Positions 13,778-16,892 of a stretch of DNA of 16,892 nucleotides are shown here, piece by piece. Both the position numbers and the translations under genes were made by a program. Position 1 is the first letter of the stretch. The number at the start of each line of letters is the position of its first letter. This DNA comes from Bacteroidales bacterium (GTDB taxonomy: Bacteria > Bacteroidota > Bacteroidia > Bacteroidales > Marinilabiliaceae). The notes under the pieces are model-generated. The model made no database searches, was not told where the DNA came from, and saw only the letters and a list, made by a program, of their open reading frames with translations. The DNA is taken from positions 1 through 16,892 of the forward strand of contig CAAFWU010000096.1 in assembly GCA_900766825.1 (NCBI GenBank), given 5' to 3'.

Positions 13778-15037
13778 ATGATAAAGATCGACGATTACAA
13801 TTTTAAAGGCAAGAAGGCCATCATCCGCGTGGACTTCAATGTGCCCCTGAACAAAGAGACAGGCGAGGTTAGCGACGACACCCGTATCCGTGGTGCTCTG
13901 CCCACAATCAAGAAGGTCATCGCCGACGGTGGCGCAGCCATCCTGATGAGCCACATGGGTCGTCCAAAGCAGAACCCCGATCCCAAATTCACCCTCAAGC
14001 AGATCATTCCTGCCATCGAGAAATACTTGGGTCACATTGAGTTCGCCGAGGATTGCCAGAAGGCAGACGCTCAGGTAGCCAACCTCCAGATGGGTCAGAT
14101 CCTGCTCCTCGAGAACCTCCGTTTCTACGCTGAGGAAGAGGGCAAGCCCCGCGGCATCGAGAAAGAGGATCCCGCTTACGAGGCTGCAAAGAAAGAGCTC
14201 AAGGGTGCTCAGAAAGAGTTCGCCAAGAAGCTCGCTTCTTACGCTGACGTATACGTAAACGACGCTTTCGGCACCGCACACCGCAAGCATGGTTCAACGG
14301 CCGTTATCGCCGACTTCTTCGCAGAGGATGCCAAGATGTTCGGTTTCCTCATCAACAAGGAGCTCGAGGCCATGGACAAAGTGCTCAACGACGCACAGCG
14401 TCCCTTCACCGCCATCATGGGTGGTGCCAAGGTTAGCGACAAGATCAACGTCATCAAGAACCTCTTGGGTCGTGTAGACAACTTGATTATTGGTGGTGGC
14501 ATGACCTACACCTTCATCAAGGCTCTGGGCGGTCAGATTGGTGCTTCGCTCTGCGAGGCCGACAAACTCGACTTGGCTAAGGAGATCCTCGACGAGGCTA
14601 AGGCTAAGGGCGTAAAGGTACTCCTCCCCGTTGACGGTGTAAACGCTGACAAGTTCGACAAGGATGCCAACACCAACACCTCGAAGATCGATGAGACCCC
14701 CGAAGGCTGGATGGGTCTTGACATCGCCGACCAGACCATTGCTCTCTTCTCTGACGTAATCAGCAAGAGCAAGACCGTGATCTGGAATGGTCCTATGGGC
14801 GTATTCGAGTTCGACAAGTTCGCTAAGGGTACCACCGCTGTTGCTCAGGCTGTTGCCAAGGCAACTCAGGAGAATGGTGCATTCACCCTCATTGGTGGTG
14901 GCGACTCTGTTGCAGCTATCAACAAGAACAAGCTCGCCGACAAGGTATCTTACGTATCTACTGGCGGTGGCGCTATGCTCGAGTACATGGAAGGCAAGAT
15001 CCTCCCAGGTATCGCAGCTATCCGTGGCGATAAGTAA
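13778..15037 (+). CDS. pgk: Phosphoglycerate kinase
   Basis: Catalyses ATP formation from ADP and 1,3-bisphosphoglycerate in glycolysis and the reverse step in gluconeogenesis, in the cytoplasm. The 419 residues are normal for bacterial PGK. The N-domain holds the substrate site: RVDFNVPLN (17-25), DTRIRGALPTI (34-44), SHMGRP (58-63) and LENLRFY (111-117). GGAKVSDKI (215-223) lies at the hinge side. The C-domain holds the nucleotide-site sequences NGPMGVFE (337-344) and GGGDSVAA (373-380), then STGGGAMLEY (394-403). The ATG at 13778 begins right before the conserved first strand; the frame is open to a TTG at 13739, but that lies on the promoter. Codon choice (AAG, GGT, CTC) is more biased than in the neighbours, as expected for a highly expressed gene. 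It is monocistronic, with its own promoter and terminator. Confidence 0.97.
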   Translation: MIKIDDYNFKGKKAIIRVDFNVPLNKETGEVSDDTRIRGALPTIKKVIADGGAAILMSHMGRPKQNPDPKFTLKQIIPAIEKYLGHIEFAEDCQKADAQVANLQMGQILLLENLRFYAEEEGKPRGIEKEDPAYEAAKKELKGAQKEFAKKLASYADVYVNDAFGTAHRKHGSTAVIADFFAEDAKMFGFLINKELEAMDKVLNDAQRPFTAIMGGAKVSDKINVIKNLLGRVDNLIIGGGMTYTFIKALGGQIGASLCEADKLDLAKEILDEAKAKGVKVLLPVDGVNADKFDKDANTNTSKIDETPEGWMGLDIADQTIALFSDVISKSKTVIWNGPMGVFEFDKFAKGTTAVAQAVAKATQENGAFTLIGGGDSVAAINKNKLADKVSYVSTGGGAMLEYMEGKILPGIAAIRGDK

Positions 15038-15053
15038 TACTTGACTACGGGTA

Positions 15054-15108
15054 CATAATAAACGGCTCCCGCCCAACAGCACAGTCTGTTGGGCGGGAGT
15101 TTATTATG
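15054..15108. terminator. Strong bidirectional terminator after pgk
   Basis: A perfect 14-bp GC-rich stem (15066-15079 with 15086-15099; CTCCCGCCCAACAG and its complement) has a 6-nt loop. It is flanked by CATAATAAA (15054-15062) and TTTATTATG (15100-15108), which extend the pairing past a 3-nt bulge and give a U-rich tail on the plus strand and a weaker one on the minus strand. It closes the pgk transcript and insulates the repeat array to the right. Confidence 0.9.
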
Positions 15109-15127
15109 CTCATAACTTAACTTAGGC

Positions 15128-15259
15128 ATTCCCTCATAAAAGTGTGGTTTGGGACGATTTATTCCCTCATAAAAGTGTGGTTTTGGGGCTTATATTCCCT
15201 CATAAAAATGTGATTTCACTCAGTTTATTCCCTCATAAAAATGTAATTTCTATTGGTAT
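15128..15259. repeat. Four 33-bp direct repeats (iteron-like) upstream of the AAA/DUF4143 gene
   Basis: Copies start at 15128, 15161, 15194 and 15227, a period of exactly 33 bp. Each opens with ATTCCCTCATAAAA, followed by RTGTRRTTT, then about 10 non-conserved bases that often end in TTT or TAT. Copies 1 and 2 share GTGTGGTTT; copies 3 and 4 have ATGTGATTT and ATGTAATTT. The last copy overlaps the -33 TTG of the downstream promoter. A 33-bp period is close to three helical turns, so the boxes would face the same side of the DNA, as iterons or operator arrays do. The conserved part (23 bp) is too long and the variable part too short for CRISPR. Confidence 0.9.
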
Positions 15260-15283
15260 ATATTTAATAATTAAGTAATTTAG
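15253..15283 (+). promoter_or_regulatory. Candidate promoter of the AAA/DUF4143 gene
   Basis: TTG (15253-15255), a 20-nt spacer and TAATTTAG (15276-15283) fit the Bacteroidetes promoter with one mismatch in the -7 box. The leader to the ATG at 15309 would be about 19 nt. The fourth 33-bp repeat covers the TTG, so a protein bound there would be expected to block the promoter or contact polymerase. Confidence 0.45.
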
Positions 15284-15308
15284 ACATTAAGCACTAAAGC
15301 AGAGAAAT

Positions 15309-16646
15309 ATGTACAGGTACATAACCAAAGATCTTAAGACGTGGAAGGAGTCGGCAAACAGGAAACCACTAATTCTATTGGGAGCAAGACAGGTTGGCAA
15401 GACCTATAGTCTGAAACAATTTGGTAGGGAAGAGTTTGAAAACATGGTCTACGTCAATTGCCACAACAATCCGTTTGTAGAATCCTTGTTTTTTGATTTC
15501 GACATAGACAGAATTCTCTACCAGCTATCGTTGCATTACGAAGAGCGGATAGTTTCTGGCAAAACACTGCTCTTTTTCGATGAGATACAAGAGATAAAGA
15601 ATGGCATACCATCTCTAAAATACTTTTGCGAAAACAAACGAGAACTCCATGTCGTTGTTGCAGGCTCACTATTGGGTATATCGCTACGCGAGAATGAGAG
15701 CTACCCCGTTGGCAAAGTGGACAATTTGCGAATGTATCCAATGACATTTGGTGAGTTTCTTATTGCCAACGGTCGTGAGATGTTGGCAGAATGTCTGAAC
15801 TCCATGAACGAAGAGATGCTTGCCCCACACCACGAGAGTTTGGTAGAGTATCTGAGACAATATTATTTTGTTGGGGGTATGCCCGAAGCTGTGACAACAT
15901 GGATAGAGAGCCACGATGCACCCGCTACAAGAATGGTGCAGCAGGCCATCCTAAGTAACTACAATAGAGACTTTGGCAAACACGCAAAGACAGAAGCGGA
16001 ACGCATACGAATGGTGTGGAGCAGTATACCAGCCCAATTGGCCAAGGAGAATAAGAAATTTGTGTTTGGTGTAATAAAAAAAGGAGCGCGTGCCTCAGAA
16101 TACGAAAAAGCAATCCAATGGCTTGCGGATGCTGGTCTGATATACAAAGTTAAGAGGATTACCAAGCCAGAGGAGCCTCTGCAGTTCTACGTAGACAACC
16201 AAGGCTATAAAGTATTTATGATGGACGTTGGTTTGCTGGCATGCCTTTGTGGAGCTCGTCCTAAAGCCATGCTACTGGGCATGGAGGTCTTCTCTGAGTT
16301 CAAAGGTGCGTTCACAGAGAACTATGTTATGAGCCAAGTAAAATCGCTTGAAAAATACGACGGTTCGGATAACAACATATTCTATTACAGCAAAGAGAAT
16401 TCTACATTGGAGATAGATTTTGTTATTCAAGGTAGCGAAAGAGTGATACCCGTAGAGGTAAAAGCGGAACAGAATGTAAAATCAAAATCGCTTTACACGT
16501 TCATTCATAATGAGTTTGCCCCAAAAGCACTCTATGGTTTACGCTGCTCTATGCTTTATTTTGTTAAACAAGATTGGATGGAGAATATACCATTGTATGC
16601 CACAGAGGCTTATTTTAAAAAGCAGGGGTTGGGAAGCACGTATTGA
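15309..16646 (+). CDS. AAA_14 ATPase with C-terminal DUF4143 domain
   Basis: A 445-residue ATP-binding protein of the AAA_14-DUF4143 class common in Bacteroidetes. The N-terminal ATPase has Walker A GARQVGKT (25-32), Walker B LLFFDEIQE (87-95) and a sensor-like VVAGSLLGISL (116-126). TFGEFL (146-151) and YFVGGMPEAV (186-195) are typical of the class, followed by a helical winged-helix-like middle (about 225-290). The DUF4143 part has the PD-(D/E)XK-like pattern: Glu337 in FTENYV, Asp370 in LEIDFVI and Glu383-Val-Lys385 in VIPVEVKA, so a nuclease fold and perhaps activity are possible. No substrate is known. The ATG at 15309 starts the standard MYRYI N-terminus. The gene is alone, preceded by four 33-bp repeats. 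Lower GC and A-rich codon use than pgk suggest an accessory gene, perhaps acquired. Confidence 0.9.
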   Translation: MYRYITKDLKTWKESANRKPLILLGARQVGKTYSLKQFGREEFENMVYVNCHNNPFVESLFFDFDIDRILYQLSLHYEERIVSGKTLLFFDEIQEIKNGIPSLKYFCENKRELHVVVAGSLLGISLRENESYPVGKVDNLRMYPMTFGEFLIANGREMLAECLNSMNEEMLAPHHESLVEYLRQYYFVGGMPEAVTTWIESHDAPATRMVQQAILSNYNRDFGKHAKTEAERIRMVWSSIPAQLAKENKKFVFGVIKKGARASEYEKAIQWLADAGLIYKVKRITKPEEPLQFYVDNQGYKVFMMDVGLLACLCGARPKAMLLGMEVFSEFKGAFTENYVMSQVKSLEKYDGSDNNIFYYSKENSTLEIDFVIQGSERVIPVEVKAEQNVKSKSLYTFIHNEFAPKALYGLRCSMLYFVKQDWMENIPLYATEAYFKKQGLGSTY

Positions 16647-16656
16647 TATTATTTTT

Positions 16657-16704
16657 GGAGGGGAGGGAGGGAACAGTTCGGTGTAGGAGGGGGGGGAGGG
16701 CGGA
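16657..16704 (+). other. G-rich tract with quadruplex potential
   Basis: The plus strand has GGAGGGGAGGGAGGG (16657-16671), then after 14 bp GGAGGGGGGGGAGGGCGG. That gives more than four runs of three or more G with short loops, enough for an intramolecular quadruplex. It lies 11 bp after the ATPase stop codon, where no ordinary terminator is seen, and also contains a G8 homopolymer (16689-16696). Confidence 0.4.
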
Positions 16705-16751
16705 CAATCCAGCATACAAATCAATTACCCACCAAATAGTTTCGTTAGGGC

Positions 16752-16778
16752 AAAAAAAAACCTTGCATCCCTGCAAGG
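16752..16778 (-). terminator. Intrinsic terminator of the tRNA-Lys transcript
   Basis: Read on the minus strand, CCTTGCA (16778-16772) pairs with TGCAAGG (16767-16761) around a 4-nt loop and is followed by T9 (16760-16752). It lies 26 bp after the tRNA 3' end. The plus strand downstream is not T-rich, so it serves the tRNA. Confidence 0.88.
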
Positions 16779-16804
16779 CTATGAATAAACGTGCTATTCA
16801 AAAG

Positions 16805-16877
16805 TGAACCGTCTGGGGCTCGAACCCAGGACCCCAACATTAAAAGTGTTGTGCTCTACCAACTGAGCTAACGATTC
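16805..16877 (-). tRNA. tRNA-Lys, anticodon TTT
   Basis: A 73-nt tRNA on the minus strand. The acceptor stem GAATCGT/ACGGTTC pairs over 7 bp with one G-T pair. The D arm is GCTC-AGTTGGTA-GAGC and the anticodon arm CAACA-CTTTTAA-TGTTG, giving TTT for lysine. The T arm is CTGGG-TTCGAGC-CCCAG and the discriminator is A. The 3' CCA is not encoded, as usual in Bacteroidetes. Its promoter would lie beyond the right edge of the window. Confidence 0.97.
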
Positions 16878-16892
16878 TCCATTGTTATGTTA

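Noticed and set aside
14294..15082. 262-codon minus-strand open frame opposite pgk
   Set aside because: It is a shadow created by the strong codon bias of pgk; it also covers the pgk terminator arm.
15128..15259. CRISPR array
   Set aside because: The period is only 33 bp, with about 23 bp conserved and about 10 bp variable; spacers would be far too short and no cas gene is near.

Overview
The window looks like a chromosomal segment of a member of the Bacteroidales, plausibly near Prevotellaceae. The evidence is an outer-membrane TonB-dependent receptor with an N-terminal carboxypeptidase-regulatory-like domain, a DUF4876 surface lipoprotein, a DUF6850-type barrel protein, a secreted protein with a type IX-style C-terminal tail, an AAA/DUF4143 ATPase, and promoters of the Bacteroidetes kind (TTG, 20 nt, TAnnTTTG) in place of sigma70 boxes. 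No Shine-Dalgarno sequence stands out, which also fits the phylum. Genus assignment is inference.

Left part (1-5117, mostly minus strand). Positions 1-222 hold two degenerate copies of a ~111-bp tandem repeat with a perfect 11-bp dyad. Then come, read right to left, a FabZ-like hotdog protein (4089-3733), a GT2 glycosyltransferase fused to DUF2062 (3591-2368), a PlsC-type acyltransferase with a long unassigned C-terminus (2350-1052) and a YgjP/DUF45 metallohydrolase (1014-250). The first three have the flavour of lipid or aryl-polyene/flexirubin-type clusters, but no ketosynthase or acyl carrier gene is in view. A MarC-family membrane protein (5117-4530) lies upstream, separated by a ~330-bp spacer holding a three-tier hairpin and a strong minus-strand terminator.

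Middle (5118-11569, plus strand). A divergent promoter region leads into a probable operon: TonB-dependent receptor (960 aa), DUF4876 lipoprotein (434 aa) and DUF6850-like barrel protein (630 aa). The likely job is import or surface handling of an unknown ligand. A separately promoted secreted protein (11694-13505) with duplicated domains and a type IX-like tail follows, closed by a clear terminator.

Right part (13506-16892). Phosphoglycerate kinase (pgk, start at 13778) has a near-consensus promoter and a strong bidirectional terminator. Next is an array of four 33-bp repeats running into the promoter of an AAA_14/DUF4143 ATPase, the most striking unexplained regulatory-looking structure in the window. 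After a G-rich spacer, a minus-strand tRNA-Lys(TTT) with its own terminator closes the window. Family names were assigned from memory of motifs; no database search was run.
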